A DNA stretch of 64,000 bases, from the NCBI GenBank assembly GCA_964630235.1, contig CAZVUO010000001.1, positions 434,001 to 498,000 on the forward strand, written 5' to 3'. The translations under genes were made by a program, and so were the position numbers. Each line of letters begins with the position of its first letter. Position 1 is the first letter of the stretch. Source of the stretch: JBFLYH01 sp964630235. GTDB lineage: Bacteria > Oederibacteriota > JAAXVQ01 > JAUVAV01. The notes under the pieces were generated by a model that saw only the letters and a program-made list of their open reading frames with translations, had not been told where the DNA came from and made no database searches. Positions 16,480 through 25,034 of the stretch are shown here, piece by piece.

Positions 16480-17822
16480 TTAATCAGCACCACCCGGCCG
16501 CTGACGCGTTGGCCGCCGGATTCGATCTGGTACAGATAGATCCCGCCCTCGCATAGATGTCCGGCCTCGTCCCGGCCGTCCCATTCCGGCCGGCTGGGGT
16601 TCTTGAGCGTGCGCACCACCCGGCCGCGGACATTGTAAATCTTGATCGTCGCGGCAGCCGCTGAATCGGAGAAGCGGAAATTGAAAAAGGCTTTTTGACC
16701 CGTAGCTGGCAGGAACGGATTGGGCGTGGCGTAGCCGCCTAGGGGGAAGAAATCCGTGGTATCCGGCGTTGGCGTGACCGTGGAGGTCGGGGTTGGAATC
16801 GGTATTTTCAGTGAGTGGATACGGATATGATCGAGATCTACGTGCTTAGCGATCTGATCGGATCGGATCCAAAACTGAATGGCCAACAGTTCTTCAGACA
16901 GCCATGGCCAGCCCGGCGTGTTCAAGACATCGAACGTGTATGTGCCGACTTGATTCATGACCCCGACGGTCACATGCTGGTAGGTCCCCAGGTGGAGAAT
17001 ATCCACTTCGCAATCCGTGCCTTCGGAAATATCCGTCACTTGTACGGTCAGCAGGTTGTGCTTGCCGGAGTTCCAATAGACCCCTGGCGATATGACCTTT
17101 CCGAAAAGGCCAGGACCCAATAACGTGATCCGCCCCTGGGTTCCCGTTGGACCGTAAGCGATCTCCGCATCAAAATTGCTATCTTTATACTCGTCCCACC
17201 AATTCTTGACCAGCGAGCCCGCGCTGCCGGAGAAATCCTCTCGCCAGTAAAATCTCTCGTTGGTTGTGTTCTGGAAAACCCGGATATAATCTATTTTAAT
17301 ATAATCAGCCGTAAAAGAGGTGACCTTGGCTTCAACATAGAACGTCTTGATTCCGTCCCATCCGAGATCGCGTGGCAGGTCAAAGGCGAATGTCCCAGTG
17401 GCCCCCGAAGGTTTATGTAGAATATAGTTGTTCGGATAACCAGATATATCCTGTAGTCCCAAGGTCCATTGTGTCACCGCGGGATTGTTCGTGTCGGGCA
17501 CCCTAATTTCAAAAGTGTCGAATAGAGTTACGTTGCAGGTAATGTTCTCGGAACGGGTAGTTTTAAATCGATCAGATGAATCGGCTGTTGGGGTAAGGAT
17601 CGCATAAGATCCAATGGCATCATAAGCGAACTCTGAACTTAAAGAGGGCGTTTGGGACCGGTCCTGCCATTTCGGGGGTTGGCTGCCGGCCGGACCATTA
17701 AAATCGTCATACCAAAATTCATAACCATTGACAGGCATTTCTGCATAGGCGTGTGATGGGTCGTAAGCAAGCGCCAAGAGAAATAAATAGAAAGGCCACA
17801 TTTTCAGCCAGCTCATGCTCAT
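16476..17822 (-). CDS. Secreted beta-sandwich repeat protein with Thr/Pro linker and C-terminal FlgD-like sorting domain
   Basis: 448 aa. The start has GGGGGATGAGC upstream. A signal peptide covers residues 1-27 (WPFYLFLLALAY...AYA). Two related beta-sandwich repeats of about 150 residues begin FWYDDFNGPAGS and FYWREDFSGSAGS. A PIPTPTSTVTPTPDTT linker leads to a C-terminal domain with TPNPFLP, IKIYNVRGRVVRTLKN and WDGRDEAG...GIYLYQIESGGQ, the FlgD-like/type-IX-like sorting fold. It is likely exported and displayed or released. It is the first gene of the four-gene operon ending with the response regulator, so it may be a ligand-capture or cell-surface component of the same system. No enzymatic motif is seen. 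Confidence 0.8.
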   Translation of the reverse strand: MSMSWLKMWPFYLFLLALAYDPSHAYAEMPVNGYEFWYDDFNGPAGSQPPKWQDRSQTPSLSSEFAYDAIGSYAILTPTADSSDRFKTTRSENITCNVTLFDTFEIRVPDTNNPAVTQWTLGLQDISGYPNNYILHKPSGATGTFAFDLPRDLGWDGIKTFYVEAKVTSFTADYIKIDYIRVFQNTTNERFYWREDFSGSAGSLVKNWWDEYKDSNFDAEIAYGPTGTQGRITLLGPGLFGKVISPGVYWNSGKHNLLTVQVTDISEGTDCEVDILHLGTYQHVTVGVMNQVGTYTFDVLNTPGWPWLSEELLAIQFWIRSDQIAKHVDLDHIRIHSLKIPIPTPTSTVTPTPDTTDFFPLGGYATPNPFLPATGQKAFFNFRFSDSAAAATIKIYNVRGRVVRTLKNPSRPEWDGRDEAGHLCEGGIYLYQIESGGQRVSGRVVLIK

Positions 17823-17960
17823 CCCCCGGATTAAGCCTTGGGCTTGACCGAGATCCCAGAAACCGGCATCCTAAGTAGATAAAATGTCCGGTCTTGTAAG
17901 GTGTTGACGCTATTTCGAGGAAATATCTTACATGAATAAGTGGCTCTTTCCAACTGTACA

Positions 17961-17995
17961 TGAAATAAAAAGGGGCGCGGTGGGATCCGCGCCCC
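17961..17995 (-). terminator. Terminator after creD
   Basis: On the minus strand GGGGCGCGG, a 6-nt loop and CCGCGCCCC are followed by TTTTTATTT. It lies 18 nt beyond the creD stop codon and separates creD/purF from the sensory operon. Confidence 0.85.
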
Positions 17996-18013
17996 TCTGC
18001 TGCCGGCCGCACC

Positions 18014-19375
18014 CTAGGGTTTGTATTTGATCGCGGTCTTCCCCAGGCTGGACCAATCCACCTTGCGCGTCAGGTACATGACCACGCCGACCACGGCGAA
18101 CAGGCTCAGGCTCCCGATCAGCAGGGCGTAATCCTCCAATTGCAGGACCAGGTAGAGATACGCGTACAACAGGGCCAGGATGACGCCGATCAGGCTGGTC
18201 TGGCGCCAGTCGGCCAGCACGCTTTTGGTGTACAGCGCGATCTGCAGGATGACGCCCGCGCTCGCCAGCAGGTAAGCCCAGCCGAACCCGATGTGCTCGG
18301 AAAGCGACAGCAGAAGGGTGTAGAACACCACCAGGGCCACGCCGATGAGCAGGTACTGGATGGGATGGACCTGGCGCTGGCCGGCCCGGCCCAGCACATC
18401 CAGCAGGAACAGGGCCAGGAAGGTCAGGCCGATGAACATGACCGCGTATTTGGTCGTGCGCGTGGTCTTCTGGTAGTGGTCCACGGGCTGGAACAGGCGG
18501 ACGCCGAAGCTGGATGCGCCCACCTGCTGGCTGGCGCCGAGCCACTGCTGGGGGAAATTGCGGTTGAGGTCAATCACCTGCCAGCGCGCGCTGAAGCGCC
18601 CGGGCTGGATGTCGCGCTCGTCCGGCAGGAAGGCGCCGATGAAGCTGGGGTCCCCCCAGGGCGCTTCCAGCTTGACCTCGGTGATCCTGCCCAGGGGCAC
18701 GAACGAGAGGTAATCGTGCCCGCTGTGCTTGAGGGGAAACACGAAATCGTAGTATGCCTGGCGCGGGGCGAGCGGCACCCTGACGCTGATGCCGGACTCC
18801 ACCACGTCCTTGCACAGCACGCCCGGCTCGGCCTGGCGGGGCACCTGATTCCAGGTCAGGAAAACCCGCTCCTGCAGTCCCTTGGTGTTCGCCAGTCCCA
18901 GGGTAACGAAGGCGTCCTGCCACAAGATCCGTCCCGGGTCCAGGTTCAAGGCGGCGATGTCCGGATAGGCAAAGCGGCCGCTGACGATCAGGTCGGATTG
19001 ATACAGCGCGACGCGGTAGATGCCCCGGTACCGGATCTCGGGCTCCATTTTCCCCTGCACCCAGAGCTTCTCCGGCAGAACGTGGGCGTAACGCACTTCC
19101 TGCTGGACCTGCCCCTTGTCATCCTTGAAAAAATACTGGTACGGCAGCGAGAGGATGGGCGCGGTCAGGACCTGGCCGCCGCCGGACCACTGGTCCGCCA
19201 CCTCGAAGACCACCTGTTCCTTGCGGCGGTTGCGCTCGTCCACCAGCAGGTTCACCAGGAACGAAGGGATGAGCAGGGCCGCCGCCAGAAAGGCGATAAT
19301 GAACAGGCGCAGGCCGAGGGAAAGCCCTTCCTCGCGAGCCGGAGCTGCCGGCGCGGATCTGGGTTTGTTGGGCAT
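18014..19375 (-). CDS. creD: CreD family inner-membrane protein
   Basis: 453 aa starting at MPNKPRSAPA, with GGAGG 5 nt upstream; the frame runs further upstream but without a ribosome site. TM1 (LRLFIIAFLAAALLIPSFLV) is followed by a large extracytoplasmic beta-rich domain (LTAPILSLPYQYF, the DYLSFVPLG motif, PLAPRQAYYDFVFPLKHSG). A C-terminal cluster of about six TM helices follows (YAVMFIGLTFLALFLLDVLG; QYLLIGVALVVFYTLLLSLSE). CreD is an inner-membrane protein of the CreBC regulon linked to envelope stress and colicin E2 tolerance; its biochemical role is unknown. No creBC genes are adjacent. It follows purF by 11 nt and probably shares its transcript. Confidence 0.92.
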   Translation of the reverse strand: MPNKPRSAPAAPAREEGLSLGLRLFIIAFLAAALLIPSFLVNLLVDERNRRKEQVVFEVADQWSGGGQVLTAPILSLPYQYFFKDDKGQVQQEVRYAHVLPEKLWVQGKMEPEIRYRGIYRVALYQSDLIVSGRFAYPDIAALNLDPGRILWQDAFVTLGLANTKGLQERVFLTWNQVPRQAEPGVLCKDVVESGISVRVPLAPRQAYYDFVFPLKHSGHDYLSFVPLGRITEVKLEAPWGDPSFIGAFLPDERDIQPGRFSARWQVIDLNRNFPQQWLGASQQVGASSFGVRLFQPVDHYQKTTRTTKYAVMFIGLTFLALFLLDVLGRAGQRQVHPIQYLLIGVALVVFYTLLLSLSEHIGFGWAYLLASAGVILQIALYTKSVLADWRQTSLIGVILALLYAYLYLVLQLEDYALLIGSLSLFAVVGVVMYLTRKVDWSSLGKTAIKYKP

Positions 19376-19386
19376 GGGGTCCTCCG

Positions 19387-20847
19387 CTAGTTGGTTTCCG
19401 CGACCTTGGCCGGCGCGGCCGCCGCGGTCTTCTGCCCGCCGCAGCCCGGGCACTGGCCGGTCCAGCAGTACAGGCACAGCCGCTCGCGCGGCAGGCCGAT
19501 GGCGCTCACCATGTCCTCGGGTGTCAGGTACTTCAGGCTGGTCACGTTCAGGTCTTTGGCGATCCAGTCCACCATTTTCCGGTAGGCCGGGCTGCGGTGG
19601 TCCAAATAGGCCGACACGTCCTCCGGGTCCCTTCCTTCCAGGGCGCGGATCGCGCGGCGCGCGGCCAGCTCGTGCACGCTGCGGGTGGACAGGTTGAACC
19701 GGCAGGGGAACATCAGCGGCGGGCAGGCGGGGCGGATATGCACCTCACGCGCGCCGTGGTCCCACAATTTCTGGACCGCGAAATTCTTCAGCTGCGTGCC
19801 GCGGACAATGGAGTCCTCGCACAGCACGATGCGCTGGTCGCGGATGATGTCCGCGATGCCCACGAGTTTCATTTTGGCGATCAGGTCGCGCCGCGCCTGG
19901 GTGGGCGGCGTGTAGCTCCGGCCGTAACCGGGCGTGTATTTGACCAGCGGACGCCTGAACGGCACGCCGGATTCCATGGCATAGCCCAACCCGTGGGCCA
20001 GGCCCGAGTCCGGCACGCCCGACGCCAGGTCCACCACCAGCCCTTGATCCTGTTTGGCCAGGAACCGTCCGCAGCGCTCGCGCACCACCTCGACGTTGAC
20101 GCCTTCGTAGGAGGACGCGGGAAAGCCGGTGTAGATCCAGAGGAACGAGCAAATCTGCTGGTCCGGGCGGCCGGGATCCTTGCTCGCCGGTTCTTCCTGC
20201 TCCCGCAGGAGCACGATCTCGCCGGGCGCCAGGTATTTGGCGGGCTCAAACCCGAGATTGGCGAACGCCGTGGTTTCGGCTGTCACGGCCCAGGCGTCGC
20301 CGCGCCGGCCCACGGTGAGGGGCGTGTATCCCCTGCGGTCGCGGGCCGCATAAATCCCGTCGCGGTGGAGCAGCAGCAGCGAACAGGACCCTTCGATCGT
20401 GTCGAACATTTTCCGAATGCCGTCAACCAGGCTGAGCCCCGAGGCGATGAGCTTGGCCACCAATTCGGAGCGGTTGACCCTGCCCCCGCCCATTTCGCTG
20501 AAAGTCACCCCGCGGGCGAGGAGGTCCGCGGCCAGGGTTTCGGCGTTTTCAATAAAACCGCTGGTGGCCAGGCAGAAAGGCCCGAAGCGGGAGTTGAGGT
20601 AGATCGGCTGCTCGTCGCTGTCGCTGATCACGCCGATGCCGCGCCGTCCGCGGAGACGCTGGGCCTCTTCGAAAAACTTGGATTTGAACTGGCTGTCGCC
20701 GATGCTGTGAATGCGGCGGGCGAAGTGCTCTCCGTCCCAAACCGCGAGCCCGCCATATTCCGTGCCCAGGTGGGAATGATAATCCGTGCCGTAAAACAAG
20801 GATTCAAAAACATCTTCGCTCGCTGTGACGCCGAACAACCCGCTCAT
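19387..20847 (-). CDS. PurF-like amidophosphoribosyltransferase lacking the N-terminal catalytic Cys
   Basis: 486 aa. The Ntn-amidotransferase half is recognisable: FYGTDYHSHLGTEYGGLAV, GIGVISD and RDRRGYTPLTVGRR. The phosphoribosyltransferase half has the PRPP loop IVLCEDSIVRGTQLKN. PurF makes 5-phosphoribosylamine from PRPP and glutamine, the first step of purine synthesis. Classical PurF exposes Cys as its N-terminal nucleophile (MCGI...); here the protein begins MSGLFG and no in-frame upstream start would supply a Cys. It may use ammonia or have another role. The C-terminus holds CLYCWTGQCPGCGG, a possible metal or cluster site. GGGAG precedes the start; creD follows 11 nt later. Confidence 0.82.
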   Translation of the reverse strand: MSGLFGVTASEDVFESLFYGTDYHSHLGTEYGGLAVWDGEHFARRIHSIGDSQFKSKFFEEAQRLRGRRGIGVISDSDEQPIYLNSRFGPFCLATSGFIENAETLAADLLARGVTFSEMGGGRVNRSELVAKLIASGLSLVDGIRKMFDTIEGSCSLLLLHRDGIYAARDRRGYTPLTVGRRGDAWAVTAETTAFANLGFEPAKYLAPGEIVLLREQEEPASKDPGRPDQQICSFLWIYTGFPASSYEGVNVEVVRERCGRFLAKQDQGLVVDLASGVPDSGLAHGLGYAMESGVPFRRPLVKYTPGYGRSYTPPTQARRDLIAKMKLVGIADIIRDQRIVLCEDSIVRGTQLKNFAVQKLWDHGAREVHIRPACPPLMFPCRFNLSTRSVHELAARRAIRALEGRDPEDVSAYLDHRSPAYRKMVDWIAKDLNVTSLKYLTPEDMVSAIGLPRERLCLYCWTGQCPGCGGQKTAAAAPAKVAETN

Positions 20848-20950
20848 GCCAGACTCCCGACGGATGGGGGATGGGGTAGGGTGAAGGTGAAGTGAACGAT
20901 GTCCATAATTGCCGGAAAACGGCCAAACGTCAACTTTAATTTAGGCCCGC

Positions 20951-20998
20951 GAAAAAGCACAAGCCGGAGCAGAGCCCGCGCGGGGCCCGGCTCCGGCT
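20951..20998 (-). terminator. Terminator after the DUF2892 gene
   Basis: On the minus strand AGCCGGAGC pairs with GCTCCGGCT across a G+C-rich loop of about 19 nt, followed by TGTGCTTTTTC. It lies 21 nt beyond the stop of the gene at 21019-21228. Confidence 0.75.
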
Positions 20999-21018
20999 GC
21001 GTTTGGTTCCGCGGGTCA

Positions 21019-21228
21019 TCAAGCTTTCGGCACTTTGCAGGTGCTGATGCCGAAAAGCGTGTACAGCGGGCAGAAACTCACCAGGCTGGTCAGCAGGAAA
21101 ACGACCGCCACGATGAGCAGCACCACGCCCAGCGTTCCCCCGAGAACGTTGGTGAAATAGAGGATCGCGATCCCGATCGCCAGCAAGGTGCGGATGATCC
21201 GGTCCGCGGTACCCATGTTCTTTTTCAT
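21019..21228 (-). CDS. DUF2892 (YgaP transmembrane-like) small membrane protein
   Basis: 69 aa with GGAG 9 nt upstream of the ATG. The sequence begins MKKNMGTADRIIRTLLAIG, typical of DUF2892. Two TM segments are visible (about 14-32 and 33-50), joined by a short NVLGGTLG turn and followed by SFCPLYTLFGISTC with the conserved Cys-Pro-Leu-Tyr motif. Such proteins form the membrane anchor of YgaP-like rhodanese or stand alone; here it stands alone with its own terminator. Function unknown. Confidence 0.88.
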   Translation of the reverse strand: MKKNMGTADRIIRTLLAIGIAILYFTNVLGGTLGVVLLIVAVVFLLTSLVSFCPLYTLFGISTCKVPKA

Positions 21229-21334
21229 GGCTGTTGGCTCCTTTCAAGGAATAGGCCCCCTGTGGGGCCTTTCGCAAAATCTACCTACTGTCTCCCCGCC
21301 TGTCAAGGGAAAGACTTGAAGCTTAGACCCCGGG

Positions 21335-21862
21335 TTAGGCCTTGCGGTCAAAAAAGGGGTTTTTCGCCGTGGCGGTGAGCGGGATGCCCAGCGCGAAACG
21401 CACCTCGGGCCCCAACACCTGGAGCTTCACCGCGGCCAGGCCCAGGGTGTACAGAATGCGGTTGTCCGCGCGGGCTTGGCTGGCCACCGAGACCGCCGAA
21501 CCCACGGCAATGCCCAGGTCTCCGGGGCAGAACACGCACACGCCATGCGCCGCCTCGTTGGCCGCGCAGTCGGCGAACCCGCACAGGCCGCAGTATTTTA
21601 GCCCCAGGGTCTGGTAGCGGGTGCCGAGCAGCACGGCCACGTGGACGTGGTCGCGCAAATTGCCCGCGTCGCGCACGAACGCGCCGGCGTCGCGCGCGCG
21701 GCCGATCCGCTCCATCTCGTCGGCCAGCCGCAGCAGGTCCTCGCGTTCCAGGATCGCGGCTTCCAGGTTGTCGCGGCCGCGGCCTTTGGGCGCGGTGGTG
21801 GCGGCGAGCACCATCTGCTCGGCCACCCGGTAGAGCGTGGTTTTAAGGTCTGCAGGGTGCAT
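21335..21862 (-). CDS. DUF2148 ferredoxin-like domain protein
   Basis: 175 aa. The N-terminal region TTAPKGRGRDNLEAAIL matches the DUF2148 start. A Cys cluster CGLCGFADCAANEAAHGVCV-FC gives five to six cysteines suitable for a 4Fe-4S cluster. The C-terminus LGIAVGSAVSVASQARADNR and FALGIPLTATAKNPFFDRK is also characteristic. The biochemical role of the family is not established; it is frequent in anaerobes, which suggests but does not prove an anaerobic lifestyle. It lies 21 nt downstream of the BatD-BatE fusion and may be cotranscribed with it. Confidence 0.85.
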   Translation of the reverse strand: MHPADLKTTLYRVAEQMVLAATTAPKGRGRDNLEAAILEREDLLRLADEMERIGRARDAGAFVRDAGNLRDHVHVAVLLGTRYQTLGLKYCGLCGFADCAANEAAHGVCVFCPGDLGIAVGSAVSVASQARADNRILYTLGLAAVKLQVLGPEVRFALGIPLTATAKNPFFDRKA

Positions 21863-21883
21863 ACAGCGCTCCTTCCATTATTA

Positions 21884-24799
21884 TTATTCAATCCAGCCCA
21901 CGGTACTGCGGCTGACCCAGCCTTGGCGGCTGGGAGCGAACAAAACTTCCACCCAGGCCTCCTCCTCGGCCCGGACGCGCACGCGCGCGCCTTCGGGCAG
22001 CGTGTACAGCGTTTCCGCCTGCGTGTACGGCCGGCTGTGCACTTCGGTCCCGGCCACCAGCACCACGGCCTGCTTGCGCCAGGAGGGTTCAAACTGCCGG
22101 GCCGCGCTCCAGAGGCTGAATGCCAGCGCCAGGCCCGCGGCCAGCCAGACCCCCCAGCGCTGCCGGCTGAACGTCTTCGGCCACCACGCGATCAGGCCCG
22201 CGAGCAGCAGGGCGAGGTAGTAGGCGGCCGAGGCCGCGACCGCAAGCTCGTTGGCCGTGGCAAAACGGTACAGGCTCCCGGCCGGCCCGGGTCCGCGCTG
22301 CGGGGGCGCATCCGGCGCCTGGGCCACCACGCCCAGGGCTTGCTGCAGGTTATAGCGCAGGTCCGGGTCGCGGGGCGCCAGGCGCAGGCCCCGCTCGTAC
22401 GCCAGCACCGCCGGCCCCAGCTTGCCTTGCCGCACGTAGACGTTGCCGAGGTTGTAGAACACCTCGGGATCGTTCAGCCCCTGGTCCAGCACCTGGCGGA
22501 ACTCGGCTTCAGCCGCGGCCAGCTCGCCCTGTTCGGCCAGCGTGGCGCCCCGCAGGCGCTGCAATTCCGCGTCCTGCGCCCAGCCCGCGGCCGCGCACGC
22601 CGCCAGCAGGCCCAGGGCAAGCAGCGGAGCGGCCGCCGGCCGGGAGGAACGGGGCCGGCTCTGCCAGAACTTTTCGAACTGCTCGATCGCGTTCTCCAGG
22701 TCCTGCCGCAGGGCTTCCATGTCCTTGTTGGGCAGGACCACGGCCGCGTAGCGGACGTATTCGATCGCGGTCAGGGCAATGCGGAAGCGCGACAGGAGTT
22801 CCGCCGGAACATGGTACGGCCCAAAGAAATCCGGCAGGCGGTCGAGGTTGACGAAAACGCTCGGCTGGTTCAGCTTGGCGGAGAGGTACTCGGCGGCGGT
22901 CCGGGAAACACCGTCGTAAAATTTTTGGTCCTCGCGGCGGTGGATATAACTTTTCAGCTGGCGCAAAGCCCTCCGTGCGTTGGCATAAGCCCGCCGGACC
23001 CGCAAGGTCGCCGCCTCGGCCAGGGCTTTTTGCCGCTGCCGGCGCAGCCACCAAAGCAACCCCAGCAAGGCAGGCCCGATCCCTTGCCAGATCCAGAATC
23101 CCGCGGTCGCGAAATTCCATGCCGGCGCGGGCCGCAGGGGCCGGGTGCTGCTGCGGTCAGGCCGCAAGGTAAGCTTCCTGGCCGCGTCCGACGGAGAAGG
23201 CCCCATGGCCACGGCTTCGGGTTTGGGCGCGACGGTTAAGAGCGGCAGATCGGCCCGCGCCTCCAGCCAGCGGACCTGGCCCGGGTCGAAGTAGCGCACG
23301 CGGGCCGGGCCCAGGCGCAAGGCCCCGGGCTGGTCGCATACCAGCCAGTAGGAATACACCCGGGTGCCATGCAGGCCGTCTGCCCGTGGCTGCAATTCAT
23401 CCTGCCGGGTCTCCAGAAACAGCCGGCTGCCGCTAGGCACCTCCCACGCGGGCTCGGGCGCGGCCCGCAGGTTGCCCGTGCCGCTGAGCCGCAGCCCCAC
23501 CCGGCCCGGGCTGCCCGCGCGCAAGTTCCCGGGAGGCTCCGCGTTCAGCTGAAACGCGCCCACCAGGCCGCTGCTTCCGCCGGACGCGTCGGCTTCCGGG
23601 TCCGGCGGCAGGGGCACGATTTCCACCAGCAGCGGTTCGGTTTGCACGGTGCGGCTGCTGCCGGCGTCGCTGAAAATGGCCTGCGCCGCCCCCAGGGTCA
23701 ATCCGCCCGGCCGGACCGCAAACAGCGCGGTGTGATACCGGTGCGACACGCTGCGCATCCTCGCCCCGGAAATCAGCTCCTCGGACTTCTCCTCGGGCAG
23801 CTCCTCGGTGATAAATCCCGTGGCCGCGGGCGGCCGGTAGGTCACGGACGTGCGTTCGCTGATGGTGTACGCCAGATGCACGGTCAGGATGACTTGCTGG
23901 TTCACGTAGGCTTTGGCGGCCGAGAGCGTGGCGTAAAATTCTCCGGGTTCCCCTTCCTCGCCGAGGCGGCCCGTATCCGGCGCGCCGGGCACCATGGCGC
24001 CTTCCTGATAGCGTTCGCCGGACAGCGGCGAGCGGTAGCTTTGGCCGCTGCGCGACCCTTCCACCTGAATTTCCAGGTCCGGCGTGCGCAGCGTCTGGCC
24101 GGCATGGATCAGGCTCATGCCGGGCAGGGTGAAGCGCCCGGGTTTGCGGGCCAAGAAGACAAACCCCTGGGTCCGCATCCACCAGGCCGCGCCCTGGCGC
24201 ATCACGCGCGTTTGCGACTGGTAGGCGTTGATCAAATTCAGGTCTGGCAGACGCGGGGGCTTGAGCAAGGGTACGCGGGTGAGGTCCGTGGCCGTGACCT
24301 CCACGATAAGCTCGAAGCTCTCGTCCAGGTGCACGGTGCTGCGGTCCAAACGCGCGCGCAGGGCGCCCAGGCGCTGTTCCGGCCCTTCCGCGGCGGCCAG
24401 CGGCGCGGTGTCGAATTCTTCGCCTTCCAGGGGTTCGGCGGTCGGTGGAGGGGCGGCCTTGGGTTTGTAGATGAACTGCATGACCCGGGGGCCCTTGGCC
24501 CCGCTGGGCGCGGGCGTCGGCGCGGCCGTGGGCGCCTCGTCCGGCTCTTCTTCGTCCGAGAGAAGCGGCGCGGTCATCAGCTCGTTCCCCTCCTCCGCGC
24601 GCTCCCGCAGCTGCTCCTCGAACTCCTCCACGGCGTCCGGCGAGCCCCAGGTGCGCTTGACCGGCTCGCCGCCCCAGGCCGGGGACTGCGGCTGTTCGTC
24701 CGCGGCGCGGACCAGGGGCGCGCCGGCCCCCAGCAAGCCCGCAAGCAGCGCGGCGCCGGCCAGCCAGCGCACCGTGGGTGTCAGGCGAAAGGGATGCAT
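21884..24799 (-). CDS. BatD-BatE fusion: oxygen-tolerance BatD domain, TPR and SH3
   Basis: 971 aa from MHPFRLTPTVRWLAG (a Met 3 codons earlier is equally possible; neither has a clear ribosome site). Residues 1-32 are a signal peptide. The BatD part has repeated beta-sandwich modules, e.g. LDRSTVHLDESFELIVEVTA, ALRLGPARVRYFDPG, then a TM (FWIWQGIGPALLGLLWWL). A second signal-like hydrophobic stretch (APLLALGLLAACAAAGWAQD) marks the fused BatE. BatE has TPRs (FYNLGNVYVRQGKLGPAVLAY), two more TMs and a C-terminal bacterial SH3 domain (EVHSRPYTQAETLYTLPEGA). Bat proteins accompany MoxR ATPases; the remaining bat genes lie at 32.9-38.5 kb, so the system is split. Confidence 0.85.
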   Translation of the reverse strand: MHPFRLTPTVRWLAGAALLAGLLGAGAPLVRAADEQPQSPAWGGEPVKRTWGSPDAVEEFEEQLRERAEEGNELMTAPLLSDEEEPDEAPTAAPTPAPSGAKGPRVMQFIYKPKAAPPPTAEPLEGEEFDTAPLAAAEGPEQRLGALRARLDRSTVHLDESFELIVEVTATDLTRVPLLKPPRLPDLNLINAYQSQTRVMRQGAAWWMRTQGFVFLARKPGRFTLPGMSLIHAGQTLRTPDLEIQVEGSRSGQSYRSPLSGERYQEGAMVPGAPDTGRLGEEGEPGEFYATLSAAKAYVNQQVILTVHLAYTISERTSVTYRPPAATGFITEELPEEKSEELISGARMRSVSHRYHTALFAVRPGGLTLGAAQAIFSDAGSSRTVQTEPLLVEIVPLPPDPEADASGGSSGLVGAFQLNAEPPGNLRAGSPGRVGLRLSGTGNLRAAPEPAWEVPSGSRLFLETRQDELQPRADGLHGTRVYSYWLVCDQPGALRLGPARVRYFDPGQVRWLEARADLPLLTVAPKPEAVAMGPSPSDAARKLTLRPDRSSTRPLRPAPAWNFATAGFWIWQGIGPALLGLLWWLRRQRQKALAEAATLRVRRAYANARRALRQLKSYIHRREDQKFYDGVSRTAAEYLSAKLNQPSVFVNLDRLPDFFGPYHVPAELLSRFRIALTAIEYVRYAAVVLPNKDMEALRQDLENAIEQFEKFWQSRPRSSRPAAAPLLALGLLAACAAAGWAQDAELQRLRGATLAEQGELAAAEAEFRQVLDQGLNDPEVFYNLGNVYVRQGKLGPAVLAYERGLRLAPRDPDLRYNLQQALGVVAQAPDAPPQRGPGPAGSLYRFATANELAVAASAAYYLALLLAGLIAWWPKTFSRQRWGVWLAAGLALAFSLWSAARQFEPSWRKQAVVLVAGTEVHSRPYTQAETLYTLPEGARVRVRAEEEAWVEVLFAPSRQGWVSRSTVGWIE

Positions 24800-24879
24800 G
24801 GAAAGCATTGTAAGAACAATCCGGGAGGAACGATAGGAAAATTTTAGCTTTATCCCTGCAGAGCAAAAAACCCCGCGCG

Positions 24880-25010
24880 CACCCGGTGATAAATGATGCT
24901 TAAGCGCAACAGGGTTGTAGCTTGCCTCATGGGCAGCGACCGTTGGAACCAAAGCAATTCTATAACCGAGACGGCTTTGCCGCTCCGCTACTCAGGTCTT
25001 TATTTTACCC
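24880..25010 (-). ncRNA. Possible structured leader upstream of the BatD-BatE gene
   Basis: Minus-strand sequence between the delta-60 gene stop and batDE. GTAGC (24990-24994) can pair with GCTAC (24917-24921), enclosing the hairpins CGGC-AAA-GCCG and TGCC-CATGA-GGCA. A G+C-rich stretch followed by TTTTTT (24865-24870) lies downstream, so an attenuator-like arrangement is possible. I could not match it to a known riboswitch class; c-di-GMP-I lacks support. Confidence 0.3.
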
Positions 25011-25034
25011 CCGAGGCCCGGGTGACATTAGTCC

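Noticed and set aside
24880..25010. c-di-GMP-I riboswitch upstream of BatD-BatE
   Set aside because: A GCAAAGCC-like string occurs, but the other conserved blocks of the class are missing.
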